From: Macrolepiota albuminosa
Lineage: Eukaryota > Basidiomycota > Agaricomycetes > Agaricales > Agaricaceae
NCBI GenBank assembly: GCA_027475525.1
Contig: JAMWFC010000053.1
Location: 124,001 to 188,000, forward strand
Length of the DNA: 64,000 bases
Direction: 5' to 3'
Part shown: positions 11,169 to 22,573 of the stretch, piece by piece
Position numbering within the stretch: position 1 is the first letter of the stretch
Layout: each line of letters opens with the position of its first letter
Made by a program: the position numbers and the translations under genes
Notes under the pieces: model-generated
What the model was told of the DNA's origin: nothing
What the model saw: the letters and a program-made list of their open reading frames with translations, nothing else
Database searches by the model: none

Positions 11169-13464
11169 ATGTCTTTCCACATTCCAACTCCGCCCCCAGT
11201 ACCGTCTCGCGAGGCTCAAGACGCCGCCTCCGCTTATATCAAAAAGGCCAACAGGTTTGTTAGGCGCATCGAGGGTCTGGGCGCAGAGGCGCCTCCAAAC
11301 TTGATTGTTGCCGTGATGAAACTGTTGGAACGCTGGTATGAGGTTCGCGTTCTTGGCATAGGGTGGGATAAGGAGATTGAGGTGTGGGAGTGGTGCTGAG
11401 CCCGCTATGTTGACAATCGTGGCGCCGACTGGTTACCGCCGTTTTCTTGCTTTGTAAGTGCTTTTAGTCCTTGCCGTGTTGCTAGCTGATCGAGCTGTCA
11501 GGCGCCTCCTCCCGTCCCAACGATTGAGGACGAGTTGGAGGATATTCTGTCCGGTGCCTTGCCGATGACGGTAAGTGCGCCCGTGGCAGAGTGAGTATTC
11601 CTAACCCATTCTTTTGACTTAGCTTTGGTCTGATCTGTCACCCCACAGTAAACAAGAGGTGTTGGTGCCTCTAGCACGCATGCAGATGGAGGAGGAGATC
11701 GTGGCAAGGCAAGAGGAGGTTTCTCAGGACGCCCGCGAGATTACCAGGGCACTAGAGGAGCAAGAGAGGGTGGCAGCGTTGGCAGCAGAGATGGAGGAAG
11801 TTGCTGCAGGGAAGGCGCCTGCCACCAAGAGGCTGGTAGCAGAAGGATCCAGCCAGGATGGTCATGCCAGCAGCACTTTGAGCCCAGTGTTGCCGGTTAG
11901 CAAGTCGGGCTCACCGAGGAAGCCGGTAGGTGCTTCCAAACGCAAGGTAAGTGCTGATTTTGCTTGCCATTGCCGACAGTCGCTAATGACATCTACAGAG
12001 TCACAAGGCGGCTCCTCAATACGCGGTGAGTGGTATTTTCTTTTTGGACTGGAATTACTAAGTTTCTGTAGGTGCCAACACAAAGTTCCTTTGACGACAA
12101 GGAGCTAAGAGGTTTGCTTTTGCCGCGTCGGGAGGAGGCCGTCCTTGACGAGGGGCAAGAGGCTGGGGTCGTAATGGAGGAGATGAAGGGGAAGAAGACT
12201 GTTTCCCTGGCGACTTGGCAGGCGTTTAAGGAGGCATGGGGAGCGGTAAGTAACTTTTCTGTCTCCTTGAGTCTCTTACTAACTCTTAGCGCTAGTGTGA
12301 CAAGTGCTGGACGGATAACGACCCAGAAGGCTGCTGGTTCCTGACTGGGGCCCAGCCTTGCTATCGCTGTGGCACGCTGAAACGCGCTTGCACCATCAAT
12401 GGGGCCAAAAGTCGCAAGCGTGGCAGCACGCCAGATGCCCTCGTCGAGAAAACGTTTTCCCGTGCCATCTTGGTTAGGAGGGCTAGGGAGTTTGTGGAGG
12501 GGCAGAGGAAGAAGGTTGCTGCTGGTGGCATGGCAGCAGTTGGATGGGCCTCCTTGGCGTTGCCAACACGCCAAGGGGATGGGTCAGAATCTGTCGGCAA
12601 TCGAGGTGCCGGCGAGCGCCAAGGGACTTTGGTCCCAGAAAAACGTCAAGCCCCTTCTCCAAGCAAAGGGAAGGGCAAAGCCAAGCGCCCTCGTGTGGTA
12701 TCGTCATCGCCTTTCCCCTTGCCAGCTCTAAAGGACACCGAGATGGAGGACCTGGAGAAGGCGTTGGCAGCTAGTCGCCTCAAGAGGAGCAGGAAGATGC
12801 TCCCGCAGATGTCGAGATGGAGGAGAAGGCAGAGGGAGCGGCAACGGGAGGGGACGAAGACGCTGAGGGTGAAGATGAAACCTTGGCGACACAACAGGAC
12901 GGTGGAGAGGAGAAGACATCAGCAAGGGAGCTAGTGGCAGGAGAAGGGGAGGCAGCGGCAGGAGTTGCCTGGGAGGAGCCTGAGTGGTGCTGGCTGCCTC
13001 CCTATGGTAACGTTGCCCCATGGGAGGTGTCCGACCCTGAGGATGTTGCCGGTCTGGAACCAAGGCGCTCCGTGATCGCCAGGATTAATCCTGCCTGGAC
13101 CCCTCAGCCGCAACCGACAGTTACTGGCGACGCCTTCCAGTGGCTGGGGCAAGATCTTGTCTACCCAGTCGTAGCGCTCAATCCTTGTGAGATGCTGGAG
13201 TGGTATTTGAGGAGGGTGGCAACGATGGAGGCGACAATGAGTCAGGAGTGGGAACGAGTCCGAGGTCAACTGATGGCACTGAGGTTGCGTTACTCCAATT
13301 TGAGTCATAGCCTTTGCGTCCTTTGCGACTACCAGGACGATTGCCAAGCCGCTATGGATTGGCAAACCACCAACAACATCTTGCTGGGCAATCTCCTACC
13401 TCTGTGCGACTCCTCTTTGCCGGTATCGGATGATTCCCTGCCGATGGATGAAGATAGCAATTGA
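11169..13464 (+). pseudogene. A1 antisense spliced gene with Zn2Cys6-like cluster
   Basis: Opposite to gag-pol. Exons inferred from consensus splice sites and kept frame: 11169-11453, 11502-11570, 11623-11946, 11999-12025, 12072-12245, 12296-13464. Exon 1 begins MSFHIPTPPPVPS and contains LLERWYEVRVLGIGWDKEIE; exon 3 is coiled-coil-like (Glu/Arg/Ala). Exon 6 opens with the cysteine cluster CDKCWTDNDPEGCW...PCYRCGTLKRAC (spacing C-2-C-8-C-7-C-2-C-6-C), then basic and Glu-rich linkers, and a C-terminal domain from EPEWCWLPPYG to a stop at 13464. Damage: TGA at about 11398 where other copies have CGA, and a deletion near 12780 between CGCCTC repeats that shifts frame. The function is unrecognised; a DNA-binding or capsid-associated role is speculation. 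Confidence 0.75.
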
Positions 13465-13893
13465 GCAGACCTTAGCGTAGATAGGCTGCTTATTGTATAG
13501 CTTTTTGATACCGCCTGTCTTTATAAATGTATTTTGCCGCCTCCTTGCTGAGTGAATGGATAAGTCTCGTAATCTGAGTTAGCGCAACAGTGTAGGGCAA
13601 AAAGAGTAAAGTAAACAGAAATCAGACGGCAAACATTCTTAGGTAGGTCTTAGCAAGAGGGGTAATAAGAGAGGGACTTAGACAAATTTTGAGTAAAAAG
13701 AGAAACACTCAGTAAATCATCACAGCAAAAAACCCTTGGCGAGAGTTGCGCAGTGCGCTAAGCGTTGGCGACACGCTAGCGCTGCAGCTTGACTATGTAA
13801 GGAAATGTCTGTTGAATATAGTATAGTAAGTATCAGCAAGAAAGATAAGTAAGGTAAGTAATAGAAAAAGGGAGCTCATCAATATATTCTTTT
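13465..13893. other. Spacer between convergent A1 pol and antisense gene
   Basis: This 429-bp AT-richer stretch separates the 3' ends of the two oppositely oriented coding units. The equivalent spacer in A3/A4 is 33483-33918. No ORF was seen. It presumably holds the 3' UTR of the antisense gene. Confidence 0.5.
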
Positions 13894-14196
13894 CTAATCA
13901 TTTTCTTCTTCTTCAACCAGAGTTGGCAAATCATCATCGTCCAATAATTCTGTTTCTTCAAGTTCTCTCAGCTTGGCGGTGTCGATATCTAGCGCTTCCA
14001 ACGGCAAGTCAATCTGTTCTCTGGCAAGATATGGTAATAGGCAAAAGGCGGCAACAGGTCGATGCAGTACTGAACCATCTAATTCACAGAGCACGTAAGC
14101 GCCTCCACGGTTACGAGAGATAACTACCAAAGGTCGAAGATAGTGCGGGCACATTTTCTTATTGTATGAGGTTTCAATTTTGGAGTTGCGCATGAG

Positions 14197-14350
14197 CACT
14201 AGCACTCCTCTCAGGAAGTTGTAATCTTTGATAGTAGCGCTTTGCTCGGTTTCGAATCGTAGGGCTGCTTGGCCACTAGCACTCCTCTCAGGAAGTTGTA
14301 ATCTTTGATAGTAGCGCTTTGCTCGGTTTCGAATCGTAGGGCTGCTTGGC
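14197..14350. repeat. 77-bp direct duplication in A1 pol (integrase C-terminus)
   Basis: Two adjacent copies match over exactly 77 bp. A2 pol has one copy. The duplication breaks the integrase frame at 14205/14211. Probable assembly overlap. Confidence 0.92.
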
Positions 14351-15761
14351 GACGGGCGCTAAAGACTACTTCGTGGAGTCGCTCTAAATCTTCCTTCCTT
14401 CGCTGGAGATCAATAGCTTGTCTGGCGATCAGATCGGTAGTCGCTAAGATACTGTTGGGTGCTGGCTGAAGGTAGGTCGCTTCTATAATGTCAGCAGGGA
14501 GTAAAGGATGTGTGCCAGTAGCCGTGTAATAGAGAGAGCAACCCATGCGCTTACGAATGGTAACTCTTTCCAACCAAAATACTGAATAGGTCGCTTTGCT
14601 CCAACGAGATTCATCGCTATCGACTGCCTTGAAGAGTGCTTGCCGAACGTCAAAGTGTGGTCTCTCTACCAGGCCATTGGCACACTTGTTGTAGCCAGAT
14701 ACTCGAATGTGATGGATATTGTATTTCTTGGCGAGATATGTTAGCGCTTTGATAATTGGCGCACCGTTATCCATGACAATTTCTCTTAGCGCTCCCCAAC
14801 GGCAAATGACATCCTCAAATAGCCACTTGGTGACCGCGTCCGTATTTTCTCTCTGAAGCATTTGAAATTCAGGCCAGTGGATTAGCAAGCAACGACCTTG
14901 AATGATGTACTTGTAGCGACCAGATTTGGGCATGTGCATGGTATCAACATAGATTTTGCTGAAGAGGGGAGCTGGCGTTGCAACGGTTGGCAGTATGAGC
15001 ACTTGGCATGTCTGTTGAATTTGGCAAAGGTGGCAAGTTCTAATGTACCAGGCGATGTCGGCACTAGCGTGTGGCCACCAGAATCGTTCTAACAGAGAAG
15101 CTCGGGTAGCGTACAGACCTCTATGTCCTAGCTTGTCATGCATGGCGCGCAGGACTTGTAAGCGACTTTCTGGCTTGATGATCAGCTTGTGAGCGCCATC
15201 TCGATTTCGTTGCCAGAGGCGGTTGTCGATAAAGAAGAAGTGGGTGGCATATCAGATAAAGGTCGCATATTGCTCGTTGGTAAGGCCTGTAGGTTGCTTA
15301 AGGTCTTGTATCCATTGTTCAACTATTAACAAGCGACTGTCTTCCGCCTTTGCCTTGGCGGATTGGGGAACGGCCTCATAGGTCAAGTTTCTACTGTCTT
15401 CTCTTAGTGGATGGGGTTCTTGTACGACTTTTACTGGAGGCAAGTCTTGTCCAAGGATGCTTGCCGTGTAGAATGTGAGGGGTGCGCTAAAGATCTCAGA
15501 GCGGTAAGGGACAATGGGATGTAGAAGGATACTGGCAGGCTGTTGCCGTCGTAGTAGGGGAATTGGCTGTTGTATGAGGTGCATAAAACCATGTAATCGG
15601 TCGATCCAGTTCTCGAAATTGCTATTAGCTTGTGGATCCACTGCCGGGTTGCCAGGCTGCCGTGGTCGCCTAGAGAGTCCATCTGGTCCGTGGAAAGAGC
15701 TCTTGACGTGTACCAACTCAAAGTGAAACATGAGGATAGCGACTACCCACCGGTTCATACT

Positions 15762-15915
15762 AGCGGATGGCTGGATATCGGGATTCTGCAGCATGCCTTT
15801 GATGTACCTAGCGTCGACTTCAACAATCAGGTTCCGTAAGCGGATGGCTGGATATCGGGATTCTGCAGCATGCCTTTGATGTACCTAGCGTCGACTTCAA
15901 CAATCAGGTTCCGTA
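15762..15915. repeat. 77-bp direct duplication in A1 pol (RNase H)
   Basis: Two adjacent copies match over exactly 77 bp. The frame breaks between 15794 and 15827 and is restored if one copy is dropped. The homologous A2 segment (near 31690) has a single copy. Probable assembly overlap. Confidence 0.92.
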
Positions 15916-18168
15916 CGCCAATCAGATACATCTTTAGCGACCGGAAGGCTTTGAAGAGCCCATAGAGCTCTAGTTTAGGCTGACTGTAGCGAGATTCTTG
16001 GTCGTTTAGCATGATAGACCCAAAGCGGTTGTAGTGTCGCTGTTTCCGATTGTTGCTAAAGCACTGGCACAAGAAGTAGCCAACGGCAATGTACAAGGTA
16101 TCCACCGCCAAGATAACTGGGTCGGCAGAGCTATAGTCGATAGGAACTAGGGGTTTGGCGTCTTGTAGGGCTTTTACTAAGTCTTGTTGTGCAGTGACCT
16201 GGTCTGGCCCAAATTCAAAGGGCTCGTTGGCGCGGATGAGTCGGTTAAGGGCGTGTGCACGATGGGCAAAATTCTTGATGAATATCCTGAGCATGCCAAC
16301 GGTACCAAGAAAGGCGCGAACTTCAGATAAGTCGCGGCAAGGACCCCATCGCTCCAAGAGTGCTAAGCGAGACTCATCAGGAACGTGACCATTGGGAGTG
16401 CAGATGTGACCCAGTATTTTGAACCTTGGCACACAAAGAAGGAGCTTGTGGCCGCTAAAGGTTCCACCGCTATACTTCATACATTGGAGAACTCGGTTAA
16501 GCAGCTGGAAAAACTCCCATAGTGCTAAGCAAATGTTGGAGTTGTCGGGATGGGTCGCCGGTAAGCCGTTTACGAGTTGCCAGTCTTTGGGGCCTTTGAT
16601 GCCAACGTCATCAATGAAGCTAAGGACATGGTGCAGTATCTCGGGTTGGAGGATGAAAGTGATGTCGTTATGGAATATGGGGACTGAGTTTGTCCAGCCC
16701 ATCAGTAAAGTGACTAGGTGCAAGGCGCCAACCGGAGTTTGAAAAGTAGTGAGATCCCAGGAAGAAGGGTGTATTAGGTGTTCGTTGTAGCCAACGTAGA
16801 GGTCAAGGGTGGTGCCACAAATATGCCTGGCAAAGGACTCGGCAATGTGGTCAGGGAAAGGTGGTACGCCAGAGTGTTGTATGGTAACTCTATTCAGCGG
16901 CTCGAGACTGTGAACTATGTGTAGATTGCCATTCTTTTTGAGGACGCAAAACCATCGGGAGCGGTAAGAGCTATTGGAGGGTTCGTAGACGCCAGCCTGT
17001 ATCTTGGTCCTAATGATTTGGCAGACCTCGGCTTTGATTCCAGGTGGTAACGGTCGGTTGTGCTCAGTCCATGGCACGTGAGGAATGGTCGGGATTACAA
17101 CAGGCGGGAAGAAGTCTGTATGTAGACTGCCGCGTTCCGAGTCCTCCCAAGCAAAGGCTTTATCTTGCTTAGCAACGAGATCGGTAAGGACATTCAACTC
17201 ATCTTTGGTCAAAAATCCTGTGTCATGCTCCTTCGCGAATTGTTGTTGGCGTTCCACGGTAAAACGTCCTGTGGGCTGAAAGGGTGGTGGATTTGGTGAT
17301 AAGGTTGGTATGTCGGCAAGAGAGTTGCCAATGATCTGGCGCTCGATTCTAAACGTCTCGGGAGAATGCGTGGCGACGGGTTTTGTTTTAAGCGCAACTG
17401 GCTTATATTTCTTTTTGACTTGAACCCCTTTCCTTTTGGGAGCGTTAGCTTGGTTATATACAGAGGTGGAAAGGGGAACTGTAGCCTGAGGGGCGGCAAG
17501 TCCAAAAACGGCAGGAAACGATGCTCCGGGAAGGGTAGTGAGATAAGTATCGGTAGACGCAATGTTTTGAAATGATTCGGAAGCGGTAAGATACAAGTAC
17601 GCTAGAGCGGAGTTGGTAATGTTTGGGTTTTTCTGGGAAAGCTCAGCGTTGGTAGCAGACAAAGTAGTTAAAACATCTTTGTCAAGAAAAGCGGTAGACA
17701 TAACATTTACAAGACCAGTAGAATGGTCATATTCCAGCGTTAGCGCCACATCTCCGTGATCGTCGCCAATCACCTCCTCAATGTTCTGTGAAAACACCAG
17801 TGGGGAGGTTCGTTGGCGTGTTGGTTGGTAAATTCCAGGGGCTTAGCGTGGGCGCCTTTTTGTTGTCCCCTAGGGAACTTTGGCACCGTTCGTCGGATTC
17901 CAGAATTGGGGTTGCTAATTGTTAAGGTCGTTTTGTCGTTGGTAACAGTCTTGACGACTGATCGCTGATGATGCCCAAATTGCGCTAAGGTGCACTATCA
18001 CTAGTACAGCTACTTAGTCAATATAGCTTTGGGCGTGCTAAGTATGGGAGAGAGTCCCGGACAGGTCCCAGAGAACGCACAGTAGGCAAGAGGTTGGTGG
18101 TAAGGAAAAGGGGAGATTGGCGCTTATTTAAGGCCCAAAAATGCGGCAAGAGTATGCTAAAAATCACC

Positions 18169-18365
18169 AATGAAAGGTGCTAAGAGGCGCGGGAAAGAGT
18201 TGCCAAGGAAAGGCGCTAAGGAGCGCGGGAGAGAGTCGCCAAGGAAAGGCGCTAAGGAGCGCGAGAGAGAGTCGCCAAGGAAAGGCGCTAAGGAGCGCGA
18301 GAGAGAGTCACCAAGGAAAGGCGCTAAGGAGCACAGGAGAGAGTCGCCAAGGAAAGGCGCTAAGA
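18169..18365. repeat. 36-bp minisatellite
   Basis: Five to six units of a 36-bp motif (AAGGAAAGGCGCTAAGGAGC...) within the solo LTR. Because 36 is divisible by 3, all frames stay open and yield repetitive KGAKERERES-like peptides, which are not genes. The GGCGCTAAGGAGCGC core is palindromic (GCGCT...AGCGC). Confidence 0.9.
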
Positions 18366-18629
18366 GACACTGTAAAGGGGTCACTAAGAGGTGCTAAGTG
18401 TTAGCACCTAAAAGAGATGATAAAATGACGAGATTGCTTAGCAGATCTAAGCACAAATGCCTTGCCGTAGTTGCAAGGCACTAAGAGATTGCAGACAGAA
18501 AGGGTGAGAGAGAACTAAAGCAGAGTCCCCTTGCCGACACAGTCAACAAAAGGTAGTCTGTTGCGTAGGGTGACCAAAATGTTGGGATACAATCCCTACT
18601 GCCAAATTGATGATGTACTACTAACAAAA

Positions 18630-18786
18630 AGTAAGTATTTATATGTAAGTAAATGCCCTGAATTAAACTATATGGTGAAAAAGTCCACAATCATGCTGTC
18701 AGTCTGAGTAAGTATTTATATGTAAGTAAATGCCCTGAATTAAACTATATGGTGAAAAAGTCCACAATCATGCTGTCAGTCTGAGT
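18630..18786. repeat. 77-bp-period direct duplication in the nested solo LTR
   Basis: Adjacent identical copies with period 77 (match length 80). Probable assembly overlap, as for the other 77-bp cases. Confidence 0.85.
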
Positions 18787-19151
18787 CAGCAAGAAGCTAA
18801 GCGACGTCAGGTGCTAAGGTGAAACTCCAAGCTGTCTGTCATAAAATACTTCATCATTTCTGCTGCCACCGGCTAAGGGCATCATGGGTGCCAAGTGTCT
18901 GTGTCCATGTATGGCCCTGAAGGGTGAGTGGCAAGGTGCGGCAAGGTGTCAAGAGGAGTGCTAAGAATAGATGGTGCCATAAAGAGTGGTCCTGGAGTAA
19001 TTAGAGGCTCCAGCTGCAAGTTATTAACATAAAAATATGCAAAAATTAGCCCCTGGAGTGCTAAGACGTGCCGCTCCTGGTGGTCCCAGTGTGCCAATGT
19101 GAGGTGCTTGTGTTGGCGCTATCCGTGGTTATCTATAATGAGAGCTCATCA

Positions 19152-21553
19152 TCGCACCAAGACATTCAAAGGGTCTGCTGAGTAGTAAGTCATATGCCGG
19201 GGAGCGCAAAATATGTATCTGCAAGTAGAAGGTGATGTCGCCAAGGGTGCAAGGCACATTTTTGGCGAGGCCTAGGGATCTGTCCACCATACCGTTAGTG
19301 CTCTGCATGTTTAGTATCACAGTTGGGTCATAAATGAGGCCTAAATCGTTAGCGACTTCCGCTGCCATAGAAATGATTTGAGAGCTGCTATCCACAATCG
19401 CCTCTACCTCGTGCTTGTTGTCTACGGTTAGCACAACTGAGCAAATAGCGTGCAATTCTTGAGCAACGGTAAGAATTGCGGGGTCTTCTCCATGGTCTAC
19501 TGACCTAAGATAGGTCTCTACTGGGTCCACAGAGGTGGCGTTTGCGATGGTGTCGGCAGGAGAGTCTTCCGTGTCCAGAAAGTCGATGGTAACGGAAAAA
19601 CCAGGAAGCACGTCATTGAGGTCCTCGACCTCGGCAACGGTTGTTGCCAAGGGACGTTGAGGAGTGACTGCTGTCTTGACTTGGTTGCGAACGTCGGGAG
19701 CAATACTACAAAGTTCTTCTACTGACAAGGTGACGGCGGTTTTCATGATGCGGCTGAAGACGTGGTTTGATTTTTCTATGTCAAAAATTGGTGCGGTAGG
19801 TCGGTAACCACCTTCAGGACGTTTCTTGGGAGCAGCAAAATTTTGTTGTGCGGGAGCATGATAATGGTCAGGAATCTCTGAATAGGGATGTAAAGGCAGC
19901 AAGGGCAGTTCAGAAGCAGCAGAGGATGACGATGGTTCTGGAGTGGTGGCTGGCGGTGCGGCAGGAGCGGGAGTCGGTAACTTGCTAGCAGGAGGCATTG
20001 GCTTGTATCCTTTGAGAGTTTGTTTAGGCTGCTTAACTTCAACCCCATCAAAAACCTGATTTTTAAGTGAATCCAATTCCTGTTGTAGCTTGGCGATATG
20101 TTCTTCCCACGAGAAAGTAGGATGGTCGCCAACGCTGTCGAAGTGTAAGACCTCGTGAATCATTTGCTGTTGGGTTGCCTGTTCAGGGTCGGGGTTGGCG
20201 TTGCCAGAAAGTGCCGGTAACGATTTGTCCTGGGTTGCGCCTATGCCATTCATCAACTCGTTCCTGGAAGGACTTCTTGTCCGGGTAGTTGGGGATGGTG
20301 GCGCCAGTGGTTAGAACTATCTTGCTGTCGATAGCCCTTCGAATTCTTCCTTGCCAGATGTAATTTTCTAAAGTCACGCAGCGTCCTCTAGTCATAGTAT
20401 GGCCAATTTCCCCACAGAAGTGGCAAGGGCCAGACGCAGGTACATTAGTGGGTCAGTTAGCAAGATTGGTGGTAATCATAGTTTCAATACGAGTCATGGC
20501 AGAAGCGACAGCAGCAGTAACGGCAGCATTGAGATCCTCCTTCTTAATAAAGTCGGCAGCAGGAGGCAGGATGGGAATGATACCGTTAGTTCGCTCAGGT
20601 GGTGGACTCGTCCTAGCGCGTTGCAGCCCAACGCCAGTGTCCATCCCCTTGAGAACCCATTTACCGGCTTCAAAGACGTCGGCAACATTATAGGGCTCGT
20701 CTGAGTGATGGGCCTGATGAACTATCTCTAGGCGACGAGCAATACGAGTCCAAAGCGAAGTTGGGATGCCTTGTTGGAATAGGCGACGTTCCTCGTTAAT
20801 GTATAGCTTGCCGTTTTGTACTAACCACCTAGCAATCTTTTGGAATTCACAATAATATGTGGAGAATGCGCCAAGAGATGAGGTGCCATTGTCAAATGAT
20901 TCCTGTACTAGTTTCTGTAATTCGTTTACTGAGTATCAGGTAGCTTCTTCAGCGCCAGGGTACAACTGGATTACTGCCGTCTTCCAGCCTTCATACGAGG
21001 TGCCTTGGGCTGGAACGGGTGGGGCGGCAGGAACAAAGGCAGCAAACTCAGCAAGGCCTGTCCACGTCTCTGCCGTGTCATATGACACGTACCTTGCCAT
21101 GTACTCTTTCATCTGCGTGTGGTCGGTAATGCCACAATCCCTGAATAAGTACTCTAATTCTTTAAAATACTGGGAGAGCTCCCGTGGCTTGGACTTGTCC
21201 CATTTTGGTGCTGAAAAGTGATTGCATGGCGGCATGAGCTGAACTTGTTGTTCCATGGCGACGGTGGTACCGAGTTTGGTTAGCGGTTGTGGGGAAGGAA
21301 TTCTAGAGATTGGCGATGGGGTAAGAGAAATGAGTTGAGAAAGAGGCGTTAACGGAGTAATGGGGGTAACTGGTTGTAGTACGGCAAGCAGCAATGCTAA
21401 GGGGTTGTCGGCGCTAAAGTCGAGAGAACGCAGGAAGAGATCAGGAAATTTGTCTACAGTGGTGTTCTGTAGTTCCTGTGCGAGAGAGAGACCCGGTAAG
21501 GCACCAGGTGGTTGTGGAGTTGATGGGTGGGAAGGAGCTATGCCTTCTGCCAA
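19152..21553 (-). pseudogene. A1 gag and protease
   Basis: Gag runs from 21553 (MAEGIAPSHPS; the true start may be upstream) through a Pro-rich matrix-like part to a capsid region (HFSAPKWDKSKPRELSQYF; FQQGIPTSLWTRIARRLEIV). A stop near 20440 precedes an atypical zinc knuckle, CHFCGEIGHTMTRGRC (C-2-C-4-H-6-C). The same stop position occurs in A2 (TGA) and A5 (TAA). Downstream are a Pro-rich linker, a conserved segment (VEELCSIAPDVRNQVKTAV) and the retropepsin (VEAIVDSSSQIISMAAEVAN). The catalytic DSG is DSS here but DSG in A2. A 2-nt deletion near 20207 shifts the frame after the knuckle, and an extra TGA interrupts the capsid near 20936. Confidence 0.85.
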
Positions 21554-21616
21554 CTGCTCTAGCAGGCGGTGCCTATGCTGGAGACGGGTTTCTGGCAGAA
21601 TTCTGTCCTAGAGATC

Positions 21617-21633
21617 TCTCGCGGTGGGCTCCA
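21617..21633 (-). promoter_or_regulatory. A1 primer-binding site
   Basis: Directly after the 5' LTR the minus strand reads AAT then TGGAGCCCACCGCGAG. The TGG start next to the LTR is typical of a tRNA-primed site complementary to a ...CCA 3' end. I could not assign the tRNA. The same sequence follows the LTRs at 26098 and 50842. Confidence 0.6.
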
Positions 21634-21636
21634 ATT

Positions 21637-22573
21637 TGATGACGCCCAAAGTTTGGTCAGTAACAAATATAACTATAGTGTTACCGTACCAAAAGCTTGC
21701 GTTGGGCATGCTATAAGTGATGTGAGGAGTCCCAGGCAGGTCCCAGAGAACGCGCCTGTGAAAATGAGGAAAAAGTCGGTAAGGGGATCGGCAAGTGTCA
21801 AGCGCTAAGGCAAAAGCGCCTATGAAAGAAGCGGTAAGTGAACACGGCAACGTAAGTGGCAAGAGCGCGGTAAGCTTAGCAAAGTCTAAGCGTCGATAAT
21901 GCCTGCCGTAGCTGCAAGGCATGAATAGGTTGAAGGCTAGCAATAGTCTGCAACTGCTGATGAGTTTGATGTTGCCGACCGTAAATGAGATCTCAAGCGT
22001 AAGGGAGGCTGATGAAAGGGGAGCAGGAAACTCTGGTCTATTGTTCAATGGGTATGTACAAGTCGGTAAGTACTTTATATACTACAAGGAGTTCACCGTC
22101 ACCAGTGACCAACCATTGCCAAAGTGCGGTAAACTAGAAAATTTTATAGGGGTAGCTCCAATGGTTTCAGATCCCTACCGTCCATTCAAGAACCTTAGCG
22201 ATGCCAGGCAGCAGATTGCAAAGCTAAACCATCAATCCATCACCCTTCTGTCTGTCCAAAATGCTTAGCGATGTCAGGTGCCAGATCGAGGTGCTAAGTG
22301 ATGTCAGACGCCAAAGTCAAATGCCAAGCTGTCCGTCAGTTTTTGATAGATCATCAGGCTTCTCCCTAAGCGCTGTTGTCAGTGACTGATGCCATCTGTC
22401 AGTTGTCATTCTGTCTGCCGTCAGCGCTATCACTGATTGGATCTGCTTCTTGCCATGCACGGCCGTCAAATATTGCCAAAATTGGTTAGTTAGCGCACGC
22501 TAAGGTATCCTGAGCCTGTGCCGTGTTGCCATAGCCTGCCGTTGATGCGCTGATCCTGTATGGGGTCCTATCA
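21637..22573 (-). repeat. A1 5' LTR
   Basis: 937 bp, TGATAGGACCCCATACAGG to GGGCGTCATCA on the minus strand. Nearly identical to the 3' LTR once the 77-bp duplication there is removed; the few differences are mostly C/T or G/A. It contains a TATA-like box near 22075. U5 ends next to the primer site. Confidence 0.92.

Larger units (their letters stand above)
13894..17797 (-). pseudogene. A1 pol: RT, RNase H, integrase
   Basis: From 17797 (MFSQNIEEVIGDDHGDV) the protein has an N-terminal linker, RT with FQTPVGALHLVTLLMGWTNS and the active site LSFIDDVGIKGP (FIDD in place of the usual YxDD), RNase H (AVDTLYIAVGYFL; SRYSQPKLELYGLFKAFRS), an integrase zinc motif (HDKLGHRGLYATRASLL... then CHLCQ) and a DDE core (IYVDTMHMP, VMDNGAPI, NGLVERPHFDV). 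It ends with a GPY/F-like tail and an acidic end (LPTLVEEEEND), without a chromodomain. Two breaks at 14197 and 15762 are caused by 77-bp direct duplications and vanish when one copy is removed. A real TGA replaces an Arg codon near 15252. Confidence 0.9.
17966..19151 (-). mobile_element. Solo LTR of an A-related subfamily nested in A1
   Basis: The minus strand begins TGATGAGCTCTCATTATAG and ends GGGCATCATCA, flanked by perfect TCGC repeats (17962-17965 and 19152-19155). It lies between the protease and pol regions of A1 and explains why the A1 protease frame ends in unrelated residues. Its 3' part resembles the A LTR (GGGACCTGTCCGGGACTC...), but the body differs. It contains a 36-bp minisatellite and one 77-bp duplication. 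No gene. Confidence 0.8.
9985..22573 (-). mobile_element. A1: full-length A-family Ty3/gypsy element inserted in B
   Basis: Order on the minus strand: 5' LTR (21637-22573), primer site, gag-pro (about 19152-21553), pol (13894-17797), antisense spliced gene (11169-13464, plus strand), polypurine tract (10999-11007) and 3' LTR (9985-10998). Flanks are GCAT (9981-9984) and GCGT (22574-22577), a 4-bp target duplication differing by one CpG-type transition. A 1.2-kb solo LTR of a related subfamily is nested at 17966-19151. Several nonsense codons make it inactive. Three 77-bp direct duplications in it look like assembly joins. Confidence 0.88.

Noticed and set aside
18157..18404. Overlapping ORFs with KGAKERERES-like repeats
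   Set aside because: A 36-bp minisatellite keeps all frames open; inside an LTR.
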